Source of the DNA: UBA4416 sp963422675 | GTDB lineage: Bacteria; Bacteroidota; Bacteroidia; B-17B0; Aurantibacillaceae | Reading direction: 5' to 3' | Assembly: GCA_963422675.2 (NCBI GenBank) | Contig: CAXVYS010000024.1 | Coordinates: forward strand, 992,001-1,056,000 | DNA: 64,000 nucleotides | Shown here: piece by piece, positions 44,600 through 53,438 of the stretch | Layout of the letters: every line of letters starts with the position of its first letter | How positions within the stretch are numbered: the stretch's first letter is position 1 | Notes under the pieces: generated by a model | The model's input: only the letters and a program-made list of their open reading frames with translations | Databases searched by the model: none | Told to the model about the DNA's origin: nothing | Position numbers and translations under genes: made by a program

Positions 44600-44982
44600 A
44601 TTCAGGGTAGCTCTTTATATAAAGAACGAAATAAGGTAACAAAAATGATGATCGCAACTCATATTTAAAGCTATCCTATTGATAATCTATGTTTTAGAAA
44701 AAATAAAAGAAAAATAGATACACTCATCAATGACGTGTCTATTTCCCAAATCGGGATATATCCCATACATCTTAAGTATTGCTCAAAGTGGGATATATGA
44801 ATCAAATGTTCTTTTTCCAGTTGAGCAAATCTCGTATAGATATACCAGACACTGAGAAAAAGAGTACCTGTACAATTTTTATTCGATACAAATGGAGGTA
44901 AACTATTAGAAAACGACCTAACTATTTTTTGTGGTATAAGATTTCCTAGAATAAACTGAATCATTACTATAATCTTAATCTC
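44600..44982. promoter_or_regulatory. Divergent spacer, sigma operon and ice-binding gene
   Basis: The spacer holds palindromes: GGGATATATCCC (44753-44764), a second GGGATATAT (44790-44798), and an inverted pair TTGCTCAA (44779-44786) and TTGAGCAA (44821-44828). Both flanking genes may be controlled here. I reject the 107-codon open frame across it as a gene. Confidence 0.4.
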
Positions 44983-46611
44983 ATGAAAAATCAATTACTT
45001 TTTATTGCGGCGATGGCTGTATTATTTTTACCTCGCATTACTTTTGGTCAGGCCCCTAATTTAGGAACCGCGGCAAATTTTGTTCTTTTTTCTACAAATG
45101 GGGCAGTAGGCAATTCCGGTATTTCACAAATTACGGGTAATGTCGGAACTAATAACGGTTCCAGTACTGCTTTTGGAAATGTGAACGGTGGGATGCACGA
45201 TGGTGATACTGTAAGTGCCCGATGTGCAACGGATTTGCTCATTGCTTATAATCAGCTTAACAGTGTAGTTCCAGCATTCTTTCCTGCACCACTCCTTGGA
45301 AATGGCCAAACGCTAACTGCAGGAGTTTATTCCATATCAGGGAATGCAACTTTAAACCTTGATCTTATTTTAAACGGGCAGGGGAATCCTAATGCTGTAT
45401 TTATATTTCAGATACAGGGAGCCCTTTCAACAAATGCTTCTTCCAAAATAAAATTGATCAACGGCGCTTTGGCATGTAATGTATTCTGGAAGGTAGAAGG
45501 ATTGGTAAGTATGGCTTCCGGTACTACCATGCGGGGAACAATTATTGCCAATAATGCTGCCATTAATATGAATACAGGAGATACGCTTGAAGGAAGAGCG
45601 CTTTCAACAACCGGTGCTGTTACTGTTGACGGTGTATTAGCATACACCCCCATTGGTTGTGGCAGCCCTTTACTTACAGGGCCTGCAGCGCCGTTACTTG
45701 GAGCCGCGGGTTGTTATGCCATATTTTCTTCTAACGGAGCAGTTTCAAACTCAGGTATAACTTATGTTACCGGTGATGTTGGGAGCAATAGTGGTGCTCC
45801 TACGGGATATAATCCTTCATTTGTAAACGGCACCATTCATTCCATTCCGGATGGTTCTACTGCACAATGCGCAAGCGATTTGTTAATTGCATACACTTAT
45901 TTAAACACATTACCAACAGATATCGAATTGCTTTATCCTGCACAATTTGGAAATAACCTTGTACTCACACCTCATACTTATCTTTTAAATGCGGCTACTG
46001 TATTTACCGATTCAGTATGCCTCAATGCGCAAGGTAATGCCAATGCTATATTTGTAATCAAGGTAAATGGAGCATTTTCAACCAGCACGTACTCTAAAGT
46101 AAAATTGATTAATGGAACTCAGGCAAAAAATGTGTATTGGAAAATTGAAGGTGCTGTAAGTATCAACAATTATTCGGTTTTTAAAGGGACAATCATTTGT
46201 AACAATGGAGCCCTGGGTGCAATAAACACAGGTGTTACCCTGGAAGGAAGAGCCTTAACCACCAATGGTGCTTTGTCAACTACAGCAATAACAGCTACAG
46301 TGATGGATTTGACGTCCAGTTGTTCTGCTACGCTTGTTACCTCTATTCAGGGGATGAAAATAAGTGAAGGTGTGATGATTTATCCTAATCCTTTTTCCGG
46401 GGCAATTAATATTACCATGAACTCTACGTCGGATTTAAATAATTTGGAACTAAGAATATATACTACTATGGGAATAGAGGTAATGCATGCAACGATTGAT
46501 AAACCATTAACCACTATTGAGACAAACAATCTTAATTCAGGAATTTATTTTTATGAAATATCCGATCATCATAAAACGATACAATCAGGCAGGTTGGTGT
46601 CAGTCAAATAA
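44983..46611 (+). CDS. Secreted tandem ice-binding (DUF3494) protein with T9SS type A domain
   Basis: 542 residues: signal peptide, two DUF3494 domains (about 24-225 and 235-445), and a C-terminal type A sorting domain (IYPNPFSGAINITM). Each domain has the family pattern: LGTAANFVLFSTNGAV/AAGCYAIFSSNGAV, GISQITGNVG/GITYVTGDVG, VFWKVEG/VYWKIEG, then GTII and LEGRAL. DUF3494 folds as a right-handed beta helix that binds ice. Two domains in tandem raise avidity. It suggests life in or near ice, or another use of the fold. A terminator follows. Confidence 0.93.
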   Translation: MKNQLLFIAAMAVLFLPRITFGQAPNLGTAANFVLFSTNGAVGNSGISQITGNVGTNNGSSTAFGNVNGGMHDGDTVSARCATDLLIAYNQLNSVVPAFFPAPLLGNGQTLTAGVYSISGNATLNLDLILNGQGNPNAVFIFQIQGALSTNASSKIKLINGALACNVFWKVEGLVSMASGTTMRGTIIANNAAINMNTGDTLEGRALSTTGAVTVDGVLAYTPIGCGSPLLTGPAAPLLGAAGCYAIFSSNGAVSNSGITYVTGDVGSNSGAPTGYNPSFVNGTIHSIPDGSTAQCASDLLIAYTYLNTLPTDIELLYPAQFGNNLVLTPHTYLLNAATVFTDSVCLNAQGNANAIFVIKVNGAFSTSTYSKVKLINGTQAKNVYWKIEGAVSINNYSVFKGTIICNNGALGAINTGVTLEGRALTTNGALSTTAITATVMDLTSSCSATLVTSIQGMKISEGVMIYPNPFSGAINITMNSTSDLNNLELRIYTTMGIEVMHATIDKPLTTIETNNLNSGIYFYEISDHHKTIQSGRLVSVK

Positions 46612-46634
46612 AAGTTCCCTTATTTCTAAAATAG

Positions 46635-46664
46635 AAAAGGTCGAAGTGAAAACTTTGACCTTTT
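46635..46664. terminator. Terminator between ice-binding gene and mepB
   Basis: AAAAGGTC and GACCTTTT close a stem that continues through AAGT/ACTT to a GAAA tetraloop, followed by a T run. It serves the plus-strand gene and could also stop the convergent one. Confidence 0.85.
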
Positions 46665-46708
46665 TGTTTTAATCCGTTTTTTCAGGTACGTATTAGCTGT
46701 TTTATGTG

Positions 46709-47257
46709 TTAGATAGTTACATTTATTTTCTCAAATAATTTTTTTGCTAAATTAAAATCAGTTGAGAGGTCTTTTTTTATTGGAAGAAAATAGGTGGTTT
46801 GCCAACTCTGGGTTTTTTCGGCTTGTTTATTTGTGGCAGAGTCCCAGGGCGGATAAATCCTGATACCACGTTTCCCTTCTTTATTATTATTTGTTATAAT
46901 TCCTTTGTCGGCCAATACAGATTTTGGAAAAATAAATTGTCCGAAGTTGTCGCCGCTTCTTGCCGTTATAATGATAAAATCTATACCATCAGAAACATCA
47001 AAAGGTTCTGTAACTCCGTTTTTATTTCTTTTCCAAATGGTTACAAACTGTCCTGTTTTTGTTGGTGTAATCTTAGAAACCCTATGTTTAACAGCCATCC
47101 CATTGAGTTCAAACGAACAGGCTCCATATTCTATACTTTCAGTATCTGCTTTTAGGTTTGTTAACTCAAAACCACAGCTGTCATAAACTAATTCTTTTGC
47201 AAGCAAAAGGTCGTTATGGAATGAGGTTACATGGCTCAATGCGTTTTTGGTAGTCAT
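46709..47257 (-). CDS. mepB: MepB-family protein
   Basis: 182 residues matching MepB: SIEYGACSFELNG, TPTKTGQFVTIWKRN, and a C-terminal RGIRIYPPWD then SWQTTYFLPI. In Staphylococcus aureus mepB is the third gene of the mepRAB drug-efflux operon, but its function is unknown. Here it is alone, without a MATE pump. Confidence 0.87.
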   Translation of the reverse strand: MTTKNALSHVTSFHNDLLLAKELVYDSCGFELTNLKADTESIEYGACSFELNGMAVKHRVSKITPTKTGQFVTIWKRNKNGVTEPFDVSDGIDFIIITARSGDNFGQFIFPKSVLADKGIITNNNKEGKRGIRIYPPWDSATNKQAEKTQSWQTTYFLPIKKDLSTDFNLAKKLFEKINVTI

Positions 47258-47557
47258 CTTTTTGTCCTGTTTTGTGTTTCATAATTGTGTTGTACAATAA
47301 CAACTAATGTTTCCATAGGTGTTGTTTGAATGTACTTCAACGCTTTCCGTTTCTATCCATACAACTATTTAGAATAAAGATACTATGTTTTTAAGCAGAG
47401 GCAAAACAAAACGTTCACTGATACCGATGTTTGTTAGAAGCAACCCTTATGTACTCGGTAAGTTAACAGGGCTATGATTATAAAATGAATTTTCATAAAG
47501 GTTTTGAGTATTTTCGTTGTTTCAATTAGGTATAAATTAGTATTTACTTAAACTAAA
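47258..47557. other. 300-bp spacer between mepB and an AraC gene
   Basis: Divergent spacer, A/T-rich. I see an 8-bp palindrome TTGTACAA near 47293 and no clear TAnnTTTG element in either direction. No RNA gene or repeat seen. Confidence 0.3.
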
Positions 47558-48421
47558 ATGAAAAACATACCCATAAGGCATATTCATACAACTCAAAAAG
47601 AACCGGGCCTTTCCGGAAGTTTTAGCATAAGAGCTATTGAGGATTTACTTGCCGGGAAAAATATGGTTGAAGAACTTCACCGGCATGATTATTTTTATGT
47701 TCTGGCTTTGAAAAAAGGAGCAGGTAGCCATGAAATAGATTTTACATCGTACGAAGTTTGCAACAGTTCTGTTTTCTTTATGCGTCCAGGTCATGTTCAC
47801 CAGCTTACGTTGAAGGCAGGCAGTAAAGGATACCTGATGCAATTTAAGGCAGATTTCTATTATCCTAATGACAAAGTATCAGGGCAATTATTGCGTAAGG
47901 CAAGTAATAAAAACCTTTGCCAGTTGGATGCCAAAAGGTTTAAAAAGTTACTGGCAATATTAACGTATATGTTTCAGGAATTTACCGATAAACAGGAAGG
48001 CTATGAGGAAGTCGTAAAAGCGAATCTGGGGATATTCTTAATAGAACTTGTGAGGCACCGGCAGAATCGCGAGAAAGCTCTAAACGTAATAAGCCCCTAT
48101 ATACAGGAACGCTTGGAAGTTTTTTTAGAATTATTGGAACTTCATATTTCCAAACATAAGCAAGTATCTCAATATGCAGATATGATGCACCTTTCCACCT
48201 ATCAGCTTAATGCAATTACGAAGGCAACACTTGGTAAAACCTGTTCAGAACTCATTAATGAATCTATTATTTTGGAGTCTAAAAGATACCTTCTTGGAAC
48301 ATCCAACCAGGTTACTCAAATAGCTTATCATTTGGGGTATGAAGATGTTTCTTACTTTATCCGATTCTTTAAAACGCATACCGGATATACGCCGGAGGTA
48401 TTTAGGCATAATTTTAAATAA
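47558..48421 (+). CDS. AraC-family transcription regulator
   Basis: 287 residues. The N-terminal cupin (about 20-130) has HRHDYFYVLALKKG and VFFMRPGHVHQL. The C-terminal AraC domain (about 185-287) ends with the second helix-turn-helix VTQIAYHLGYEDVSYFIRFF. The gene is directly upstream of an SDR gene on the same strand, which it may control. Confidence 0.9.
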   Translation: MKNIPIRHIHTTQKEPGLSGSFSIRAIEDLLAGKNMVEELHRHDYFYVLALKKGAGSHEIDFTSYEVCNSSVFFMRPGHVHQLTLKAGSKGYLMQFKADFYYPNDKVSGQLLRKASNKNLCQLDAKRFKKLLAILTYMFQEFTDKQEGYEEVVKANLGIFLIELVRHRQNREKALNVISPYIQERLEVFLELLELHISKHKQVSQYADMMHLSTYQLNAITKATLGKTCSELINESIILESKRYLLGTSNQVTQIAYHLGYEDVSYFIRFFKTHTGYTPEVFRHNFK

Positions 48422-48505
48422 GTCCTGTTCAACTTCATGTTTGTCCTACCCTGCAGATTATATCTGGAAGTACCTTTGATGAATAAATTAATCACTATTC
48501 AAAAA

Positions 48506-49114
48506 ATGAAAACAAAAAAGAAAATTATCATCGTAGGCGCAACAGGAACGATGGGGAAGCACTTGGTAAGTGCATTCGAAGAAGAGCACGAAATCATAAG
48601 AGTTGGTTCCAGGAGTGGAGACATCCTGGCAGATACTACCTCGACTGAATCCATAGAAAATTTATTTAAGCAAGTAGGCTCCTTCGATGCGCTTATATGT
48701 ACTGCCGGACCATCGTATGTTGGTTCCTGGAAAAGTATGACAGACAAGGAGTTCAGGAAAGGTATCGACGGCAAATTAATGGGACAGGTAAATTTAGTGC
48801 TCATTGGGCAACACTATATCAATCCTAAAGGATCATTTACGTTAATTACCGGTGCTTTAACGCATGAGCCGGTGTTGAACTTCGCTAATGCATCGGCTGC
48901 CAATGGAGCAATTGAAGCATTTGTGAGAGCTGCAGCAATTGAATTGGAAAATGGTGTTCGCATTAATGCAGTGAGTCCTACAGTTATTGAAAACTCTCCT
49001 CAATATTTTCCTTTTTTCCCCGGAGATATTCCTGTAACGATGCAACAACTGGAATATGGTTTTCGCAAAAGTGTGTTTGGTGCGAACACAGGACAAATCA
49101 TAAAGCCCTATTAA
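48506..49114 (+). CDS. SDR-family protein without canonical catalytic residues
   Basis: 202 residues from the ATG at 48506. The N-terminal dinucleotide loop is IIVGATGTMGKHLV, and LICTAGPSYVG and RINAVSPTVI are SDR landmarks. The usual YxxxK is missing: the aligned helix reads NASAANGAIEAF, so Tyr and Lys are replaced. Members of this small subfamily may bind NAD(P)H and work differently, or be regulators. It lies 85 bp after the AraC gene. Confidence 0.82.
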   Translation: MKTKKKIIIVGATGTMGKHLVSAFEEEHEIIRVGSRSGDILADTTSTESIENLFKQVGSFDALICTAGPSYVGSWKSMTDKEFRKGIDGKLMGQVNLVLIGQHYINPKGSFTLITGALTHEPVLNFANASAANGAIEAFVRAAAIELENGVRINAVSPTVIENSPQYFPFFPGDIPVTMQQLEYGFRKSVFGANTGQIIKPY

Positions 49115-49139
49115 TTTTTATTCGCGAAAGCAATAACAT

Positions 49140-49175
49140 CCGTAGGTCACTATGCTTACAAATAATGACCTACGG
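49140..49175. repeat. 10-bp inverted repeat after the SDR gene
   Basis: CCGTAGGTCA (49140-49149) and TGACCTACGG (49166-49175) are perfect reverse complements with a 16-base loop. No T run follows on the plus strand, so it may be an operator or mRNA hairpin ahead of the next gene. Confidence 0.5.
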
Positions 49176-49208
49176 TGAAAAAACCTTTGTAACTAAATAA
49201 AATAACTC

Positions 49209-49222
49209 CCGATAGCTATCGG
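49209..49222. repeat. REP-like palindrome CCGATAGCTATCGG
   Basis: Perfect 14-bp palindrome between the SDR gene and the small membrane protein gene, 17 bp before the ATG at 49239. Confidence 0.65.
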
Positions 49223-49238
49223 CATAAAATTAATTTAT

Positions 49239-49472
49239 ATGAAAACGAAACTAAAACTCATGGCATCCTTAAAAATATGGATTGTTATTTACCCCTCTAT
49301 CACACTATTTCTTTATTTGTTTGGTGAAGCATTATCCGTTTTGCCCCTGTACCAAAGAACAGGTATACTAACTCTTTCCTTAGTTCCCTGGATAGTGTTT
49401 GCCGGTGTGCCTTTTGTGGATGCAATGATCCGTCTCTTATCACCTAAAACAGAATCGAATGGAAAATCATAA
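49239..49472 (+). CDS. Small two-helix membrane protein
   Basis: 77 residues with two membrane helices (about 10-30 and 44-64). It overlaps the next gene by 14 nt, so the two are coupled. Similar short proteins sit beside flavoproteins or quinone genes, but I do not recognise the family. Confidence 0.65.
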   Translation: MKTKLKLMASLKIWIVIYPSITLFLYLFGEALSVLPLYQRTGILTLSLVPWIVFAGVPFVDAMIRLLSPKTESNGKS

Positions 49473-50367
49473 ATATTTTGACGTCATTATCATTGGCGGA
49501 AGTTATTCCGGACTTGCCGCAGGAATGGCTTTGGGCAGGGCATTGAAGCACGTGTTAATTATGGATAACGGTAAGCCTTGTAACCGGCAAACGCCTTACT
49601 CACACAACTTCATCACTCAGGATGGTAAAACACCAAAAGAAATTGCCACACTCGCTAAGCAGCAGGTGGAAAGATACAGCACTGTAACGTTTTTCGATGG
49701 GTTGGCAACAAACGGAATTAAAACTGAAAACGGGTTTGAAATTCAAACAGCTACAGGGGAAACGTTTTATGCGAAAAAAATAATTTTCGCGACAGGTATT
49801 AAAGATATCCTACCCGCAATAGAAGGATATGCTGAATGTTGGGGTATTTCGGTACTCCATTGCCCTTATTGCCATGGATACGAAGTAAGAGGTGAAAAAA
49901 CCGGTATTTTAGGGAACGGAGAATACGGCTTTGAATTCTCTACTCTTATTTCAAATTGGACAAAAGACCTTACATTGTTTACCAACGGAACCGCTACTTT
50001 AACTGCCGAACAAACCGCTAAGCTTAAAAACCATAGCATAAAAATAGTAGAAACGGAAATTGAAAAACTAGAGCACACAAATGGATACCTTCAGCATATT
50101 CATTTCAAAGATGGTACAACAGCTTCCATCAAAGCGTTGTATGCCCATAATTCTTTTGAACAACAGTGTGCTATTCCTAAAACGTTAGGCTGTGAATTGA
50201 CGGAAGAAGGATATATCAAGACAGATCCTTTACAAAGAACCTCTGTTCCCGGAGTTTTTGCTTGTGGCGATAATACAACACGTATACGCACTGTAGCTAA
50301 TGCTGTAGCTCTTGGTACAACAGCAGGAATGATGGTAAATAAAGAAATGGTGTTCGAAGAATTTTAA
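49459..50367 (+). CDS. Thioredoxin reductase-like FAD/NAD(P) oxidoreductase
   Basis: 302 residues. FAD loop IIIGGSYSGLAAGMALG, then the redox-like pair Cys135-Cys138 in LHCPYCHGYE, and a C-terminal VFACGDNTTRIRT. This resembles thioredoxin/ferredoxin reductases of the CPYC branch, which reduce small disulfides or flavodoxins. The partner is unknown. It is coupled to the small membrane protein upstream. Confidence 0.87.
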   Translation: MENHKYFDVIIIGGSYSGLAAGMALGRALKHVLIMDNGKPCNRQTPYSHNFITQDGKTPKEIATLAKQQVERYSTVTFFDGLATNGIKTENGFEIQTATGETFYAKKIIFATGIKDILPAIEGYAECWGISVLHCPYCHGYEVRGEKTGILGNGEYGFEFSTLISNWTKDLTLFTNGTATLTAEQTAKLKNHSIKIVETEIEKLEHTNGYLQHIHFKDGTTASIKALYAHNSFEQQCAIPKTLGCELTEEGYIKTDPLQRTSVPGVFACGDNTTRIRTVANAVALGTTAGMMVNKEMVFEEF

Positions 50368-50424
50368 GTCTTACCAATGGAAATAAATCACTCAACGGAT
50401 TTCAAAAGTATGTTCTATCCTACT

Positions 50425-50892
50425 TTATTTTATTTCAAATAAATTATTGCCATTTATTTTTTTGAAATAACTATCGAAACTCGTTGGTACTATTATGATC
50501 GTATTATTGTTTTGCAGAATATCTAATTTTTTAAGATTAAAAACGCGGGCGTTTATAAAATCCTGATTGTAAGCTGTGTAATGGTCGTTATTTAATTCGC
50601 CAAAAATAACAGCATAACCCGCCGGTATTTTTAGTTTAAAACCGGTTAAAGAAGTGTCTGAATCTATTGGAATTTGTTTGGTATACCAGTCTATTCCATT
50701 CGAACTGTTTAGTTTGTATAATAAAGGTTGATTCGTAAAAATCGGAAAGCCTTTTTCTACTTCCTTTATATTGTAACTCATAATTACCTCTGATTGACTT
50801 GTGTTACTGATGATAAAATATTCTTGCCAGGAACAACTTGTCAGGCACAGGATTATTGTGATTCCGAAAATTAGTTTTATCGCTTTATACAT
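50425..50892 (-). CDS. Lipoprotein of unknown function
   Basis: 155 residues with a lipoprotein signal (ITIILCLTSC, Cys20). The body is mostly beta (YNIKEVEKGFPIF, KLKIPAGYAVIFGEL), with no known motif. It stands alone, convergent with the oxidoreductase. Confidence 0.65.
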   Translation of the reverse strand: MYKAIKLIFGITIILCLTSCSWQEYFIISNTSQSEVIMSYNIKEVEKGFPIFTNQPLLYKLNSSNGIDWYTKQIPIDSDTSLTGFKLKIPAGYAVIFGELNNDHYTAYNQDFINARVFNLKKLDILQNNNTIIIVPTSFDSYFKKINGNNLFEIK

Positions 50893-51047
50893 TTTATATG
50901 TGTCTGGTAATTTTGTGAATTTTTGTAGACCCCTTCATTGCTATTGCTAATTGAATTTACGACTTTATTTTAGTGATTTTTATATTTTCAATTAATTCTT
51001 AAAGGCAATTGCTGAATTCATAGCAGTTTCTTGCAATAACACCCATC

Positions 51048-51085
51048 TTCTCAATAATCCTGAGAATAATGTATTTAATACATTA
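51048..51085. repeat. Two adjacent palindromes before the propeller gene
   Basis: TTCTCA/TGAGAA (51048-51066) and a perfect 19-bp palindrome TAATGTATTTAATACATTA (51067-51085) abut each other, 75 bp before the ATG at 51160. Likely regulatory. Confidence 0.45.
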
Positions 51086-51159
51086 GCCATTAACAACTCA
51101 ATAACACGGTTCTTTCTAAACAAGAGCTAACTTTCGTTATTTTAAAGTGAACATTCACG

Positions 51160-52263
51160 ATGAAGCAAATCTATTCCCTGCTGTTAGTATTAATCTTTAT
51201 CATTTCCTGTTCGGAACAAAATAAAACGGGTCTGTCGGAAAACACGCGAAGTGAACCAAACATAATCCCTGCCAAACAATCAGAACGGTATAGGCCATCA
51301 GTAATTAATAGCTTGGTTGATGACCCTACTTTCGTTGAGACGCGGGACACCATTTCAATATACGGGCCTCATAGTATCACCCGTAATATGTTGCAGGATA
51401 AAAACGGTAACTTCTGGTTCGCCACCTGGCAGGGGATTATCCGCTACGATGGTAAACTCTTTACAAATTTTACATTGAAAGAAGGGTTAAGGCATTTTCA
51501 TGTTTTTTCTGTTCTGGAAGATAGAACCGGGAATCTATGGTTCGGTACTATTCGTGGGGGAATGTACCGCTACGATGGGAAATCGTTTACTTATTTTTCA
51601 ACAACAGATGGTCTTGCCGGTAACAGCGTTATGTGTATGCTCGAAGATAAGGCCGGAAACATTTGGTTTGGCACGGATGGTGGTGTTAGTTGTTACAATG
51701 GAAGAACGTTTACTAATTTTACCAGAAAGGACGGTCTCGTCCATGATTCTGTTTATTCGATGGTACAGGATAACACCGGAAAACTTTGGTTTGGCACCGA
51801 GGGAGGGATTAGTAGTTGTTATGATCCATCGGCTTTGCACATAACAGGTGGAAAATCGTTCACTAAATTTACAAAGGAAGAAGCATTCCCCTTTACACAT
51901 GTTCTTGCGATGATAAAAGATAAAACCGGGAACCTTTGGATTGGTAGTCAGGCAGGACTTAATCGTTACGATGGAAAATCCCTGACTAATATTACAACGA
52001 ATTTTGTAGGTAACATTTTCGAAGATAGAACAGGTAACATTTGGTTTGGTGGCGACGTGAACCGTTACGATGGAAAGTCTTTGACCCATTTTGCAGTGAA
52101 AAAGGGGCAGAACAGTAATAACCTTTTTTGTATTTTCGAAGATAAAAGTGAAAATCTTTGGTTCTGTTCAATGAATGGAGTTCGTCGCTATGATGGAAAA
52201 CCCTTACCCTCCGGCCAGGGAAGCTTTACTGAGTTTAGGAAGAAAGATGGGGATAAACAATAA
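51160..52263 (+). CDS. Seven-repeat 'two-component regulator' propeller lipoprotein
   Basis: 367 residues with a lipoprotein signal (VLIFIISCSEQ, Cys17). Seven Reg_prop-type repeats of about 40 residues fill the rest, each with GNLWFGT-like and RYDGKSFT-like strands, giving a closed seven-bladed propeller. In hybrid two-component systems two such propellers sense glycans. Here the protein ends after one propeller, with no membrane helix or kinase, so it is a free-standing ligand-binding lipoprotein. Palindromes lie upstream. Confidence 0.87.
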   Translation: MKQIYSLLLVLIFIISCSEQNKTGLSENTRSEPNIIPAKQSERYRPSVINSLVDDPTFVETRDTISIYGPHSITRNMLQDKNGNFWFATWQGIIRYDGKLFTNFTLKEGLRHFHVFSVLEDRTGNLWFGTIRGGMYRYDGKSFTYFSTTDGLAGNSVMCMLEDKAGNIWFGTDGGVSCYNGRTFTNFTRKDGLVHDSVYSMVQDNTGKLWFGTEGGISSCYDPSALHITGGKSFTKFTKEEAFPFTHVLAMIKDKTGNLWIGSQAGLNRYDGKSLTNITTNFVGNIFEDRTGNIWFGGDVNRYDGKSLTHFAVKKGQNSNNLFCIFEDKSENLWFCSMNGVRRYDGKPLPSGQGSFTEFRKKDGDKQ

Positions 52264-52359
52264 TATTGCTCCTCTATGCATTACACAAGCATTCTTTCTC
52301 CCAATAATCCATCAGTGTTGCAGTGGCAGATAGCTTAAAAGTTTCGGTATCGTTTTTTG

Positions 52360-52941
52360 TCATCTAAATTGTTGTGGTTTCAGTTTTTGTGCAGCAAGTT
52401 CGGCTATTTCGTGTATCCGTTTTTGCCTGGTTTCTGGTCGTTTAGCAAGAACGAGCCATTGCAGAATGCTTTTTCTGACAGATTTACTTAAACTCAAAAA
52501 AAAGTCTTTTGAACCTGGTTTTGTTTTGAATTCTTTTTCCAGGTCTTTGGGTATTTTTAATTCCTCTACATCGTCTAAAATTGCCCACGAATTATTTTGT
52601 TTTGCCCTTTCAATACTTTCGTAACCGGCTTGCGTCATAAGTCCTTCCGCAATTAATCGCTGAACCTTTTCCTTGTTTATCTTCGACCAAACGCTGGTTG
52701 GTTTTCGTTTGCAGAAAAATTGCATAAATGTGTCAGTGTCAAGAGCTCTTTTTGTGCTGTCTATCCAGCCAAAGCAAAGTGCTTCGTCAACAGCGTCGCC
52801 ATAAGCTACAGTTGGAACATTAGATTTCTTTTTATAATAAACAAGCCAAACAGATTGCTTTAAATTATGGTTTTCTTTTAACCATTGCCTCCAATCCTGT
52901 TGGCTCGTTGGACAAAAAGTTTCTAGTTCCTTTTTCTGCAT
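52360..52941 (-). CDS. YdeI/OmpD-associated family protein
   Basis: 193 residues. YdeI features: WLKENHNLKQSVWLVYYKKK, ALCFGWIDSTKR and a C-terminal ILQWLVLAKRPETRQKRIHE. YdeI-type proteins are small stress proteins of unclear activity. It heads the 3' end of a long minus-strand run of small genes; 10 bp separate it from the upstream DUF1761 gene. Confidence 0.85.
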   Translation of the reverse strand: MQKKELETFCPTSQQDWRQWLKENHNLKQSVWLVYYKKKSNVPTVAYGDAVDEALCFGWIDSTKRALDTDTFMQFFCKRKPTSVWSKINKEKVQRLIAEGLMTQAGYESIERAKQNNSWAILDDVEELKIPKDLEKEFKTKPGSKDFFLSLSKSVRKSILQWLVLAKRPETRQKRIHEIAELAAQKLKPQQFR

Positions 52942-52951
52942 TATTTCTTCA

Positions 52952-53362
52952 CTATTTCATAGCAACTAAAATAATACTTACAATCGAAATACCCACTAAA
53001 TGATACGCCCCACTAATAATCCCATAGAGGATTGGCCGGGGAATGTTTGGGTTGATGGCAATATTCACCGTATTGGCAAACAAATACCCAATGCCAACAA
53101 GTAAAGAAAATTTCAAGGCACCGCCAAAAGATGATATATTCAGGGAATACATCAAAACCGCACTCGCTATTGTAATTACCAGGGAACAAAGTGCAGGGCC
53201 AATGATGAAAATAGGTTTGTTTTGCGGTGTTTCGTTTTCGCGCCCTAAAGAAATTTTGTACTGCTTACTGAAAAACAGTGTGAACCATAAAGCTCCGAGT
53301 AAAAAATACGCAACAAATGCGAGTAAAACACTCATCCAGTTTAAATTTGCTAATTGACTCAT
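52952..53362 (-). CDS. DUF1761 membrane protein
   Basis: 136 residues with four membrane helices, the layout of DUF1761: NWMSVLLAFVAYFLLGALWFTLFF (in part) near the start and YHLVGISIVSIIL at the end. Function unknown. Its -7 element TAGATTTG (53390-53397) lies in the inverted pair TTTAGAT/ATCTAAA, as at the esterase promoter. Confidence 0.82.
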   Translation of the reverse strand: MSQLANLNWMSVLLAFVAYFLLGALWFTLFFSKQYKISLGRENETPQNKPIFIIGPALCSLVITIASAVLMYSLNISSFGGALKFSLLVGIGYLFANTVNIAINPNIPRPILYGIISGAYHLVGISIVSIILVAMK

Positions 53363-53380
53363 TATATTATTTTTTTAAAG

Positions 53381-53401
53381 TTTAGATAGCAAATCTAAAT
53401 C
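53381..53401 (-). promoter_or_regulatory. DUF1761 promoter with TTTAGAT inverted repeat
   Basis: TTTAGAT and ATCTAAA pair around five bases. The string AAATCTAAATC is identical to that in the esterase promoter at 28249-28259. The -7 element TAGATTTG lies within it, 28 bp before the ATG. Confidence 0.5.
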
Positions 53402-53438
53402 AGTTGAATGACAGCCTTATGTCAGGGGTAAAAATAAA

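Noticed and set aside
44671..44994. 107-codon open frame on the minus strand between the sigma operon and the ice-binding gene
   Set aside because: It overlaps the start of the ice-binding gene, has no recognisable domain, and covers a palindrome-rich spacer; composition looks non-coding.
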